Made by a program: the position numbers and the translations under genes
In this document: piece by piece, positions 29,862-38,034 of the stretch
How the letters are laid out: every line of letters starts with the position of its first letter
Position numbering within the stretch: position 1 is the first letter of the stretch
Assembly (NCBI RefSeq): GCF_000178475.1
Contig: NZ_ADNY01000013.1
Coordinates: 62,001-126,000, forward strand
Length of the DNA: 64,000 nt
Reading direction: 5' to 3'
Origin: Lactobacillus amylolyticus DSM 11664
GTDB lineage: Bacteria > Bacillota > Bacilli > Lactobacillales > Lactobacillaceae
The notes under the pieces: generated by a model
Seen by the model: only the letters and a program-made list of their open reading frames with translations
Database searches by the model: none
What the model was told of the DNA's origin: nothing

Positions 29862-31199
29862 TTAGTAACCCATGTAACGGTTTCTTTCCCAATCAGAAAC
29901 TGATTGAGTGTATTTTGACCATTCAAGTTCTTTAGATTCAATGAAGCTCTTAGTTAAGTGTTCACCTAAGGCATCTTCTATCAACTTATCAGCCTTGAAT
30001 GCCTTAATAGCATTGTGCAAAGTTGATGGTAATGGCTTGATGCCATGCTTAGCTCTTTCTTCTTCAGTCATTTCAAAGACGTTAGAAGTTACAGGCTTCA
30101 TTGGCATCTTTTGTTCCTTGATTCCTTGCAAACCAGCAGTAAGGCAAGCTGCAAGAAGAAGATATGGGTTAGCAGTTGGGTCAGCTGAACGCATTTCCAA
30201 ACGGGTGTTGATTTCTTCAGCATCTGGAATACGAACAAGTGGTGAACGGTTCTTAGTAGCCCATGAAATGTAAACAGGAGCCTCAAAACCAGGAATCAAT
30301 CTCTTGTATGAGTTAACAGTTGGGTTGGCAACAGCAGTGATTGCGCGAGCATGTTCCAAAATACCATTCAAGAAGTATAAAGCAGTGTTTGAAAGGTGGT
30401 ATTCGCCATCCTTGGAGTAGAATGCATTCTTGCCATCTTTAAAGAGTGACATGTTGGTGTGCATTCCGTTACCAGCTTCACCTTCAATTGGCTTAGCCAT
30501 GAAGGTTGCGAACAAACCGTGCTTTCTAGCAACTTGTCTTACAACCATCTTGAAGGTTTGAACACGGTCAGCAGTAGTTAAAGCATCATCGAATCTGAAG
30601 TCGATTTCTTGTTGACCAGCACCTACTTCGTGGTGAGCAGCTTCAACTTCAAAGCCAATGCTTTCCAAAGTTTCAACAATATCACGACGGCATTCAGCAC
30701 CTTCATCGCTTGAAGTCATATCAAAGTATGAAGCATGATCTGGAACTTGAGTAGTCCAGTTGCCATCTTCACCTAACTTAAACAAGTGGAATTCAGCTTC
30801 AAAACCAATATCGAAGTCTGAGAAGCCCATTTCGTGCATTTGCTTAAGAACACGCTTTAAGTTGTTTCTTGGGTCACCTTCAAATGGTTCACCATTAGTC
30901 TTGTGAACTGAGCAAGTTAAACGACCAATCTTGCTGCCAGTTTTATCAGTCCATGGCAATACCATCCAGCTTGAAAAGTCTGGGTACAAAACCATGTCGC
31001 TTTCTTCAATTCTTACGAAACCGTCAATTGAAGAACCATCAAAACGAATATTGTTAGTTAAGACTTCGTCCAGTTGGCTGATTGGCACTTCAACAGCCTT
31101 TAAAGTACCGTTAATATCAGTAAAGGATAATCTCAAAAAGTGAACGTTGTTTTCCTTTACGCTTTTTCTAATATCATCTGCAGTAACTGTTTTACTCAT
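29862..31199 (-). CDS. glnA: Glutamine synthetase type I
   Basis: A 445-residue enzyme that makes glutamine from glutamate, ammonia and ATP, as a dodecamer. It has the beta-grasp N-terminus ([12 protein letters not shown]), the signature [26 protein letters not shown], the ATP motif [18 protein letters not shown], and near the end NRSPLVRIP. The length fits the Gram-positive GSI-alpha type, which is feedback-inhibited rather than adenylylated. The start ATG 31199 follows AGGTGG; an upstream GTG is inside that ribosome site. The usual glnR gene between ynbB and glnA is missing here. Confidence 0.96.
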   Translation of the reverse strand: MSKTVTADDIRKSVKENNVHFLRLSFTDINGTLKAVEVPISQLDEVLTNNIRFDGSSIDGFVRIEESDMVLYPDFSSWMVLPWTDKTGSKIGRLTCSVHKTNGEPFEGDPRNNLKRVLKQMHEMGFSDFDIGFEAEFHLFKLGEDGNWTTQVPDHASYFDMTSSDEGAECRRDIVETLESIGFEVEAAHHEVGAGQQEIDFRFDDALTTADRVQTFKMVVRQVARKHGLFATFMAKPIEGEAGNGMHTNMSLFKDGKNAFYSKDGEYHLSNTALYFLNGILEHARAITAVANPTVNSYKRLIPGFEAPVYISWATKNRSPLVRIPDAEEINTRLEMRSADPTANPYLLLAACLTAGLQGIKEQKMPMKPVTSNVFEMTEEERAKHGIKPLPSTLHNAIKAFKADKLIEDALGEHLTKSFIESKELEWSKYTQSVSDWERNRYMGY

Positions 31200-31236
31200 T
31201 TTTTCCACCTAAAAAATATAAAAAACTATCAATTTG

Positions 31237-31278
31237 TACAGTCCTATTATCGATTCCTTTTCTCGTATTAGAACTGTA
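31237..31278 (-). promoter_or_regulatory. Inverted repeat at the glnA transcription start
   Basis: TACAGTCCTATTATCGA (31237-31253) faces TCGTATTAGAACTGTA (31263-31278), an imperfect 16-17-base inverted repeat around a nine-base spacer. It begins at the predicted start site, so it could be an operator or a 5' leader hairpin. It does not match the GlnR box (TGTNA-N7-TNACA) well. Confidence 0.5.
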
Positions 31279-31282
31279 TAAA

Positions 31283-31311
31283 AGAATAGCAGACCAATTT
31301 TGAAATGTCAA
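31283..31311 (-). promoter_or_regulatory. Promoter of glnA
   Basis: On the complement, a perfect TTGACA and TATTCT are separated by 17 bases. The -35 is embedded in the palindrome CCAATTT...AAAATTGG, a possible regulator site. Confidence 0.75.
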
Positions 31312-31355
31312 ATTGGTCTAATAGAAAATTTTGATCTTTATAAAAGCTTAATAAA

Positions 31356-31388
31356 ATAAAAATGAGACTAACTAAATGTTAGTCTCAT
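31356..31388 (-). terminator. Terminator of ynbB
   Basis: An 11-base perfect stem, ATGAGACTAAC/GTTAGTCTCAT, is followed on the minus strand by a T-rich run. Confidence 0.85.
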
Positions 31389-31406
31389 CGGCTTCGCTGA
31401 CTCTCA

Positions 31407-32654
31407 TTAATTATTAAAGAAAGTATCTTTAACAGCATTGATGACCGCAATTTTATCATGGGCATAGGTTAGACCACCTTGCATATATACGGCATAAGGC
31501 GGACGGACCGGACCATCGGCAGAAAACTCAATTGTTGAACCAGAAATGAAATTGCCGGCTGCCATAATAACTTTGTCTTCATAACCTGGCATGTGGTAAG
31601 CTTCCGGTTTTACAAAAGAATCGACAGGTGAATTCTTCTGAACCTCCTGAACGAATTGCTGCATCTTCTTTGGATCACCAAAAATAATGGTTTCAATTAC
31701 GTCGCTGCGGGTTTCATTCCATTTTGGCGTAACCTCCATCCCCATTTTTTCAAACAAAGCAGCTGCGAAAATCATGCCTTTCTCCGCCATACCAGTGACA
31801 TTAGGTGAAATAAAGAAGCCTTCATAAAAGTCATGCAAATTATCGAGCGTAGCTCCTTCATCCGTGCAGCCTGGTGCAGTCAATGCGATTTTGGTATTGG
31901 CAATCAAATCCTTTTTGCCGACAATATAGCCACCTGTTTTTGCGAGGCCACCACCAGCATTTTTAATCAAAGAACCAGCCATGAAATCAGCACCATATTC
32001 CGTTGGTTCATGCTTTTCAGAAAACTCGCCATAGCAGTTATCGATGAAAATCAAACTCTTTGGTGATACCTTTTTGACGAAAGCAATCATTTCTTTAATT
32101 TGGGCAACAGTGAAGGTCTTTCTTGTAGCGTAGCCACGTGAACGCTGAATAGCGACGATTTTAGGCTGATCGCGCGTTAAAATTTTTTCTGCTTGCTCAT
32201 AATCAATCAGACCTTCCGAAGTAAGCGGAACGTAGGAAAACTTGACCCCACGTTCCATTAAAGTGCCCCGCTTTTTTGGCGTTAAACCAATTACTTCCTG
32301 CATGGTATCGTAAGGCATCCCGGTCAAATAAGTCAGCGTTTCACCGGCATTCAAGTTTCCATTCAATGCTGTAAACAAAGTATGAGTACCGGAAACAAAT
32401 TGCGGACGGACAACAGCGTCTTCAGTTTGAAATACTTCGGCATAGATTCGATCCAGCTTGTCTCTGCCGGTATCATCATCGCCGTAACCCGTAGTCCCGT
32501 TTAAATCAGCCTCTGCTACTTCTTGATCCTGAAAAGCTTTAAGCACCTTGGCCTGGTTATAAACAATTTGCTCATCAATTTCTGCCAGCTTAGGCGTAAT
32601 TTGTTTGTCAACTTCATTCACTAATTTTTGCAATTTTTCTGGTAGATCACACAT
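31407..32654 (-). CDS. ynbB: YnbB-type PLP-dependent protein (aluminium-resistance family)
   Basis: A 415-residue fold-type I PLP enzyme of the methionine-gamma-lyase-related YnbB family. The Lys that binds PLP is in GSLIKNAGGGLAKTGGYI. Other conserved blocks are TGYGDDDTGRDKLD near the N-terminus and PQFVSGTHTLFTAL. The old name, aluminium resistance, comes from a plant-associated homologue; the true reaction is unknown. It overlaps the miaA end by eight bases, matching the miaA-ynbB-glnA neighbourhood of Bacillota. Confidence 0.85.
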   Translation of the reverse strand: MCDLPEKLQKLVNEVDKQITPKLAEIDEQIVYNQAKVLKAFQDQEVAEADLNGTTGYGDDDTGRDKLDRIYAEVFQTEDAVVRPQFVSGTHTLFTALNGNLNAGETLTYLTGMPYDTMQEVIGLTPKKRGTLMERGVKFSYVPLTSEGLIDYEQAEKILTRDQPKIVAIQRSRGYATRKTFTVAQIKEMIAFVKKVSPKSLIFIDNCYGEFSEKHEPTEYGADFMAGSLIKNAGGGLAKTGGYIVGKKDLIANTKIALTAPGCTDEGATLDNLHDFYEGFFISPNVTGMAEKGMIFAAALFEKMGMEVTPKWNETRSDVIETIIFGDPKKMQQFVQEVQKNSPVDSFVKPEAYHMPGYEDKVIMAAGNFISGSTIEFSADGPVRPPYAVYMQGGLTYAHDKIAVINAVKDTFFNN

Positions 32655-33567
32655 TCAACCATTCCTCCACTTTTTTTAAAATCTTCTTATCACAATCGGG
32701 ATCGTTTAAAGGATCGAACCACTGAACAGGCAATTTATTTCTAAAATACGTCAGCTGCCGCTTAGCGTAGCGCCGTGATGAAGTCTTCAACTGGTCAATG
32801 CATTCTTCAAGCGTTTGCTTATGCTCAAAATACGGGAAAAACTCCTTATAAGCAATGGCCTGCAATACTTGATATTCCTTATCCCGATGCTCATAAATAA
32901 ATTTAGCTTCATCCAAAATCCCAGCATCCAGCATTTTATCTACACGGTGGTTGATGCGCGCGTAAATTTCGCTGCGATTAGAATTTAAGCCAATGATCAA
33001 ATAGTCATATCGCGGCGGAATACTAGTCTGTTGTTCTGAAAACTTCTTGCCCGTTCGCTCGATAACCGTTAAGGCACGCAAAGTGCGTCTGGCATTTGCC
33101 ACCGGAATTTTGGCTGCTGCCACTGGATCTTTTTGCTCCAGCAGCTGCCACAGCTTTTCCGGACCATTGCGAGCTAAATAATCTTCCCACTTTTTAGTTA
33201 CGCTGCTTTCTTCCGCTGTTTTTTCACCCAGCTGCATCTTATTCAGCAACGCGTTGACATAAAAACCTGTGCCGCCAACGACCATTGGTAAACAATGCTG
33301 AGCAGCAATTTCGTCAATAGCTGCGGTTGCCTGATCAACAAAATCTTTAACCGAATAATCTTCAAAAACGGAACGAGTATCGACCAAATAGTGTTTAACT
33401 GCTGCTTGTTCATCTTCTGTTGCTTTGGCCGTACCAATTGCGACTTCTTGATATATCTGCATTGAATCGCCAGAGACGATTTGAGCGTTCAATTTTTTAG
33501 CCAATTTAATTGCCAGATCTGTTTTGCCAATTGCGGTTGGACCAACGATCGCCAATACCTTTTTCAT
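32647..33567 (-). CDS. miaA: tRNA dimethylallyltransferase
   Basis: A 306-residue enzyme adding a dimethylallyl group to A37 of tRNAs reading UNN codons. The P-loop GPTAIGKTDLAI is at the N-terminus, SGDSMQIYQEVAIGTAK binds the tRNA, and GGTGFYVNALL and ARRTLRALTVIERTGK are family motifs. The start ATG 33567 has AGGAGA upstream. It is followed by ynbB. Confidence 0.95.
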   Translation of the reverse strand: MKKVLAIVGPTAIGKTDLAIKLAKKLNAQIVSGDSMQIYQEVAIGTAKATEDEQAAVKHYLVDTRSVFEDYSVKDFVDQATAAIDEIAAQHCLPMVVGGTGFYVNALLNKMQLGEKTAEESSVTKKWEDYLARNGPEKLWQLLEQKDPVAAAKIPVANARRTLRALTVIERTGKKFSEQQTSIPPRYDYLIIGLNSNRSEIYARINHRVDKMLDAGILDEAKFIYEHRDKEYQVLQAIAYKEFFPYFEHKQTLEECIDQLKTSSRRYAKRQLTYFRNKLPVQWFDPLNDPDCDKKILKKVEEWLNV

Positions 33568-33583
33568 ATTTTCTCCTAATAGC

Positions 33584-33618
33584 AAAAAAGGCTTGAGAAT
33601 CACTATCTCAAGTCTTTT
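33584..33618 (-). terminator. Terminator of the rhodanese-like gene
   Basis: AGACTTGAGA/TCTCAAGCCT stem with T6 on the minus strand, between the rhodanese-like gene and miaA. Confidence 0.75.
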
Positions 33619-33621
33619 GAA

Positions 33622-34023
33622 TTAATATTTTGAACTCTTGGTTCTGCCATCCCATTGTTCAAAGCCATCTTTAAGCCAGTGAATTGATGAAAACTTCTTT
33701 TTCTTTAATAATCTAGCGGCACGCAAAGTGATCGACAATGAATCTGAATACAAATATACCGGTAAATCAGGACGAAGTTCTTCATATTGATACTTAAGCA
33801 TGGTATAAGGCAAGTTGCGCGCACCATCAATATGCTTACGCTTAAAGGCTGCTTTTTCTCTTAAATCAACAATCTGTGCCTTACGCATCCCGGCCTTAAA
33901 TTCATCATTATTTAACTCGCCACCGATGCTCTTAGCTTGAAACTTGTTCCAAGCCCAAACAATTACAAAGACTAAAATGATTGCGATTAAAATAACATCT
34001 AAAATAATTAAAAAATTCGACAT
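33622..34023 (-). CDS. Membrane-anchored rhodanese-like protein lacking the catalytic Cys
   Basis: A 133-residue protein with one N-terminal membrane helix (about residues 4-26) and a rhodanese fold: KAQIVDLREKAAFKRKHIDG and ARNLPY are the substrate-loop blocks, and LKDGFEQWDG is the conserved C-terminal motif. At the active-site loop, where YqhL-type proteins have Cys (VYLYCxxGxRS), this one reads VYLYSDSLSITLRAA. No Cys exists in the protein at all, so sulphur transfer is not possible; a binding or scaffold role is more likely. It sits between yqgQ and miaA, the common place of yqhL-type genes. Confidence 0.85.
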   Translation of the reverse strand: MSNFLIILDVILIAIILVFVIVWAWNKFQAKSIGGELNNDEFKAGMRKAQIVDLREKAAFKRKHIDGARNLPYTMLKYQYEELRPDLPVYLYSDSLSITLRAARLLKKKKFSSIHWLKDGFEQWDGRTKSSKY

Positions 34024-34086
34024 CAGTTAAATCGTCCCTCTAAAAAATCTTATATATTTCATGATACCGCTAAAGCGCTTGCTTTG

Positions 34087-34314
34087 CTATAACTTTTTGC
34101 CTTTTGCATCTCGCTCTTTGCGTTCTTCATATTCATGTTCACGCTGCAGAATCGTTTTAACAATTAGATAGTCGTGCTGATCCAGCAAATTCGTATGGTA
34201 AATATTATCTAATTCAATGGTCATCAGTTCAATATCCCAAATTCGCTTGCCAACATGGACCAAAACGCCATATTTTTCAAGTAGCTGTTGAACATCGTAT
34301 AAGTTTTTCATCAT
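34087..34314 (-). CDS. yqgQ: YqgQ family protein
   Basis: A 75-residue helical protein (MKNLYDVQQLLEKYGVLVHV, then GKRIWDIELMTIELDNIY) matching the small YqgQ/DUF910 family, of unknown function and proposed to bind nucleic acid. Its start overlaps the rhomboid stop by one base, repeating the rhomboid-yqgQ order of Bacillus. The glucokinase gene that often follows is absent here. Confidence 0.85.
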   Translation of the reverse strand: MMKNLYDVQQLLEKYGVLVHVGKRIWDIELMTIELDNIYHTNLLDQHDYLIVKTILQREHEYEERKERDAKGKKL

Positions 34315-34994
34315 CAGAAAGAAATCACCATTCCTTGTCTAACTGTTAATACAATATAAATGATAGCAATAGCTGCAGCGATAACCCGCAACTTGGTATT
34401 GTAGCCTTTGCCTAAACGATCTCCGCTCATCATTGCCAGTAAAAATCCAGAAATCAAGCCACCGATATGACCGTAAATATCAATGTTTGGCAAGAAAATA
34501 TCAATAATCAAGTTCAAAACAGCCAATACTAATGCTTGACGACCAACATAAGCTACTACTGGATTAGCACGGTGACGAATACCCAAAGCAATAACGGCAC
34601 CAAATAAACCGAACAAAGCAGTTGAGGCACCAGCGCCGATGCTTTTATCGGAGCCAAAAGCTAGGCTTAACAAATTGCCGCCAACACCAGACAGCAAGTA
34701 GATCAACAAGAAGCGCCAATGACCCAGCATTGGTTCAATAATCAAGCCCATGTAGTAAATCATGACAATATTGGAAACCAAGTGCCAGATGCCAATATGC
34801 AAGAACTGAGCTGTAATAAGACGCCACCATTGATGACCTGCTACTACGGCATAATTGTTCATTGCACCTAATTTAACCAAGGTCGCGGTGTTTTCTGAGC
34901 CACCCATAAAAGTTTCGACTAAAAACATCGCAATACAAATAAATACCAAAACAAAGGTACAAAAAGCTGGTGGAATTTGTCGTTTTCTTACCAT
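34314..34994 (-). CDS. Rhomboid family intramembrane serine protease
   Basis: A 226-residue protein with six or seven hydrophobic helices. The WWRLITAQFLHIGIWHLVSN block is the conserved loop-1/helix-2 region, the active-site Ser is in SIGAGASTALFG (Ser124) and the helix-6 His in IYGHIGGLISGF (His176). The common GASGA around the Ser is GASTA here, still with the needed Ser. It cleaves membrane-spanning substrates; targets are unknown. It lies between the 5-FCL gene and yqgQ. Confidence 0.92.
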   Translation of the reverse strand: MVRKRQIPPAFCTFVLVFICIAMFLVETFMGGSENTATLVKLGAMNNYAVVAGHQWWRLITAQFLHIGIWHLVSNIVMIYYMGLIIEPMLGHWRFLLIYLLSGVGGNLLSLAFGSDKSIGAGASTALFGLFGAVIALGIRHRANPVVAYVGRQALVLAVLNLIIDIFLPNIDIYGHIGGLISGFLLAMMSGDRLGKGYNTKLRVIAAAIAIIYIVLTVRQGMVISF

Positions 34995-35015
34995 AATAGC
35001 CTCTTTTCTAAATTT

Positions 35016-35573
35016 TTAATCAGCAGTAATAATTTTTTCTACAGGAAGATCGTGATCCTCAATTGGCCAGGTCGCTGTCTTAAAGAGCATTTTAGAATTT
35101 GCTAAAGCAATTGTTCTTACTTCTGAATGGCTTGCGATAAAACGGTCATAATAACCGCCGCCAAAGCCCAAACGTTGCTTGCTATCCTCAGCAAATGCTA
35201 AACCAGGCACGAGAATTAAATCCAACTCATTGTTGATTTCAGCATCTGGATCAGAAACCTCTTCTACTCCGAAGGCTGACTTTTTTAATGGGCTACGATA
35301 AGTATAATGAACAAAATTCATTTTGTGCTCTGGACCAGGGACTACCTTGGCCAAATACACATCCTTACCCAGATCCCACAAGTGGGCAATAATCTTAGAA
35401 GTATCAATTTCTATTGGCAAGGAAGCCGTAATTCCAATCGTTTGCGCTTGATGAATTAAATCAACCTGGCTTAAATTCTTAAAAATCCTTTGATCTTCTT
35501 CTTTTTTCTTCGGGTTCGTTGCAAACTCGGTTAAAATTTGTTTTTGCTCTTCTCTTAATTCTTCTTTTTTCAT
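35016..35573 (-). CDS. 5-formyltetrahydrofolate cyclo-ligase
   Basis: A 185-residue enzyme converting 5-formyl-THF to 5,10-methenyl-THF with ATP. The N-terminal basic helix MKKEELREEQKQIL and the signature LGFGGGYYDRFIA with nearby DLILVPGLAFAEDSKQ are present. The ATG at 35573 is preferred over an in-frame upstream start because GGGGAGTAG precedes it. It forms a likely operon with rhomboid and yqgQ. Confidence 0.92.
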   Translation of the reverse strand: MKKEELREEQKQILTEFATNPKKKEEDQRIFKNLSQVDLIHQAQTIGITASLPIEIDTSKIIAHLWDLGKDVYLAKVVPGPEHKMNFVHYTYRSPLKKSAFGVEEVSDPDAEINNELDLILVPGLAFAEDSKQRLGFGGGYYDRFIASHSEVRTIALANSKMLFKTATWPIEDHDLPVEKIITAD

Positions 35574-35592
35574 TCTACTCCCCGGTGATAAC

Positions 35593-35625
35593 AAAAAATA
35601 GCAGGTAAATAACCTGCTATTTTGG
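35593..35625 (-). terminator. Terminator of rpmG
   Basis: ATAGCAGGT/ACCTGCTAT stem with a T5-6 run on the minus strand, after the L33 stop. Confidence 0.8.
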
Positions 35626-35630
35626 TTTAA

Positions 35631-35780
35631 TTACTTAGTTTCACGGTGAAGTGTTACTCGTCTTTCAACTGGGCAATACTTCTTTAAGGATAAACGTTCC
35701 GGATGCTTACGCTTGTTCTTCTTAGATAAGTAACTTCTATCGCCACATTCGGTGCATTCCAAAATGATGTTATCTGCCAT
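35631..35780 (-). CDS. rpmG: 50S ribosomal protein L33
   Basis: A 49-residue basic protein ([20 protein letters not shown] ... [17 protein letters not shown]). It keeps a CxxC pair at residues 9-12, and CPVERR carries one more Cys, so only three of the four zinc Cys of the C+ form are visible; this may be an intermediate or C-minus type. Lactobacilli often hold several L33 paralogues. The ATG has a clear GGTGGTG-AAAGAAA upstream. It lies between the 5-FCL and PBP genes. Confidence 0.92.
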   Translation of the reverse strand: MADNIILECTECGDRSYLSKKNKRKHPERLSLKKYCPVERRVTLHRETK

Positions 35781-35854
35781 TTCTTTCACCACCTACAATT
35801 TTTTATTCTGACTGTATTAGAATAGCATTTTTTAGCCACTTTGACCAGTACTTT

Positions 35855-37945
35855 TTATTTGTTTGCAGCGAAGTAGTCTTTAACCATTGCTTTGGCAACT
35901 TGCAAAGTGTAAGTTCCTTCCATGTTTGGATCAAGTCCTGGGAAAATAACCGCAATCGCAAGTTTAGGATTCTTCGATGGTGCATAACCAACAAAAGTAG
36001 CATTAATCAATTCTGGTTGATTCTTCTTGTTTGGATGATCAGGGTCGTAGTAGAAGGTCTGAGCAGTACCAGTCTTACCAGAAATTGAAGGCTTAACATT
36101 CTTCAATGGGTGAGCAGTACCCCAGGCATTGGTACCATGAACAACTCTGTAGAAACCAGTTTGAATGATGTTCAGCTCCGCCTTGCTCCAAGGAATTTGC
36201 TGTTGGACAACCGGCTTCTTGTTGTAGTTGATATAGATCTTCTTACCATTGGAACTGGTTTTACCAATTCCTTGAACGATATATGGCTGCATCCGGTAGC
36301 CACCATTGGCAATCGTTGATACATATTGCACCATTTGAATTGGCGTATATGCATCATAGTTACCATAGGCCAAGTCAAGAAGTGAACCTGAAAGGATTCT
36401 GCCCTGACTGTCAAAACTCTGACCTTCAATTCCGGAAACTTCGCCAGGAAGGTCAACACCGGTCTTTTGGCCTAAGCCAAACATTGCAAAGTTCCTCCGC
36501 AAAACATTGAAGGCATCATTCGGCATTGAAATATAAGTCTTAGGTACATATTTTGCCTTTACCCACTTAAGTGCCAAGTGCATCATGTAAATGTTACTTG
36601 AAACTTCCAGAGCAGTTTCAGCATCCAAGGAGCTGAAAGTACCAACAGGATAAACGGATTTCTTCACAGGTGATCCTGGCAAATAAATTGGCGTATCAGA
36701 AAGGGTATTGCTTGTTGGCGTAATTACATTATTAAGCAAGCCGCCGGCAACCGTCGCACCCTTAACAGCAGAACCCATAACGAAGGACTGGTTGATTACG
36801 CCAAGGGCATTATCAGTAACTTTGTTTGTTTTTACGTTATGGCTTAATCCAGTAATTGCAAGAAGTGCCCCAGTTTTTGGATTCATCGCTACTGCATAAG
36901 CACCAGAAGAATATTTAGCAGCTCCAGCTGAAAGTGCGGAAGCATAAACCGTCTTCAAGGCTGCTTGAACTTGCTTCTGATACTTGGCATCAATCGACAG
37001 CATCAAGCTTGCTCCGGCTTGACCTTTATAAACCGTCTTGGTTTGCTGAATACCGCCATTACCTTTAGTTTCAACTTCAATTTGAGACTTGGTTCCTTTT
37101 AACAAAGGTTCATATTCTTTTTCAAGATATGAAGTACCTACCCGGTCGTTACGTGAGTAACCTTGCGCCAAGTAGTACTGCAAGTTGTCACTTGGCAATC
37201 CGGATTTTTCGGTAGAAACAGAACCAATAATACTTTGAATTGATGAGCCGTTTGGATATGAACGTTCCCAGTCGGTTCCGATACCAACACCAGGCAAATC
37301 TGAAAGGTGTTCACCCACTTGGGCCAATTCCTTATCAGTTAAGCCCTTATTCTTAATATAAATGGTTGATAAAGTGTAGGCACCAGAGATCTTGTTAAAG
37401 ATCAAAGCTGCTGTTTTTTGCCGTTTGGTAAATTTGATCTTTTCTTTTTTAACTTCTTTAATCAAATTCTGGGTAAGTTCTGTTGAGGATACATTGTTGC
37501 CTTTTTCAGATTTTGGCAATTTTGCTTCGATTTTAGTAGAATTAGCAGTATCCGCAAGATAATATTCAGCCAATTGCTCTTGCGTTGGCTTTTCATCAGT
37601 AATGCTGATGTAAGCACTCAAGGCAGTGGAAATCTGATAGATCTGCTTGGAAGAAGTTGATGCACCCTTGGTATAGGTAATCGCGTTATTTGCTTTATTA
37701 CCTACCAATACTCGGCCTTTGGAGTCATACATAACTCCACGAGGCACCTGATTGGAAACAACAGTTGAGTCATTCTGAGCTACTTCAGACTTAAAGCGCG
37801 ATCCATAAGCCAATTGCAAATAGGCTAATTGACCAATCAAAAGCGCAAAAAGGATAAAAATAATCCCAAGAATGATTTTCATTCTGGTTGGGGTTGAGGC
37901 TTGTTTTTTAGAGCCTGTCCCACTATTTTTTCTAAAATAATCCAC
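35855..37945 (-). CDS. Class B penicillin-binding protein (transpeptidase)
   Basis: A 696-residue protein with one N-terminal membrane helix (about 23-45), a dimerisation domain (VPRGVMYDSKGRVLVGN) and a C-terminal transpeptidase domain. The SxxK active site is Ser392-Ala-Val-Lys395 (GSAVKGATV), the SxN is in EVSSNIYM, and KTGT is at 624-627 (SGKTGTAQTF). It cross-links peptidoglycan, most likely as the elongation-type PBP2; the septal type would have PASTA domains, and none are seen. It is divergent from the YfhO gene. Confidence 0.92.
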   Translation of the reverse strand: MDYFRKNSGTGSKKQASTPTRMKIILGIIFILFALLIGQLAYLQLAYGSRFKSEVAQNDSTVVSNQVPRGVMYDSKGRVLVGNKANNAITYTKGASTSSKQIYQISTALSAYISITDEKPTQEQLAEYYLADTANSTKIEAKLPKSEKGNNVSSTELTQNLIKEVKKEKIKFTKRQKTAALIFNKISGAYTLSTIYIKNKGLTDKELAQVGEHLSDLPGVGIGTDWERSYPNGSSIQSIIGSVSTEKSGLPSDNLQYYLAQGYSRNDRVGTSYLEKEYEPLLKGTKSQIEVETKGNGGIQQTKTVYKGQAGASLMLSIDAKYQKQVQAALKTVYASALSAGAAKYSSGAYAVAMNPKTGALLAITGLSHNVKTNKVTDNALGVINQSFVMGSAVKGATVAGGLLNNVITPTSNTLSDTPIYLPGSPVKKSVYPVGTFSSLDAETALEVSSNIYMMHLALKWVKAKYVPKTYISMPNDAFNVLRRNFAMFGLGQKTGVDLPGEVSGIEGQSFDSQGRILSGSLLDLAYGNYDAYTPIQMVQYVSTIANGGYRMQPYIVQGIGKTSSNGKKIYINYNKKPVVQQQIPWSKAELNIIQTGFYRVVHGTNAWGTAHPLKNVKPSISGKTGTAQTFYYDPDHPNKKNQPELINATFVGYAPSKNPKLAIAVIFPGLDPNMEGTYTLQVAKAMVKDYFAANK

Positions 37946-38034
37946 GTTGATCGTCCCTTACTAAAACTGCAATTATTTTAACAAAAAGTTCGCTGTAATT
38001 CTAATATTCTAATGGAGCTTAGATAAATTTTAAA

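Noticed and set aside
29908-30273. A 121-codon plus-strand frame inside glnA
   Set aside because: Antisense to glnA; the composition follows glnA codon bias and there is no start signal.
34030-34085. A cre-like palindrome (AAGCGCTT) upstream of the rhodanese-like gene
   Set aside because: The core is right but the outer consensus positions do not match; too weak to call a CcpA site.
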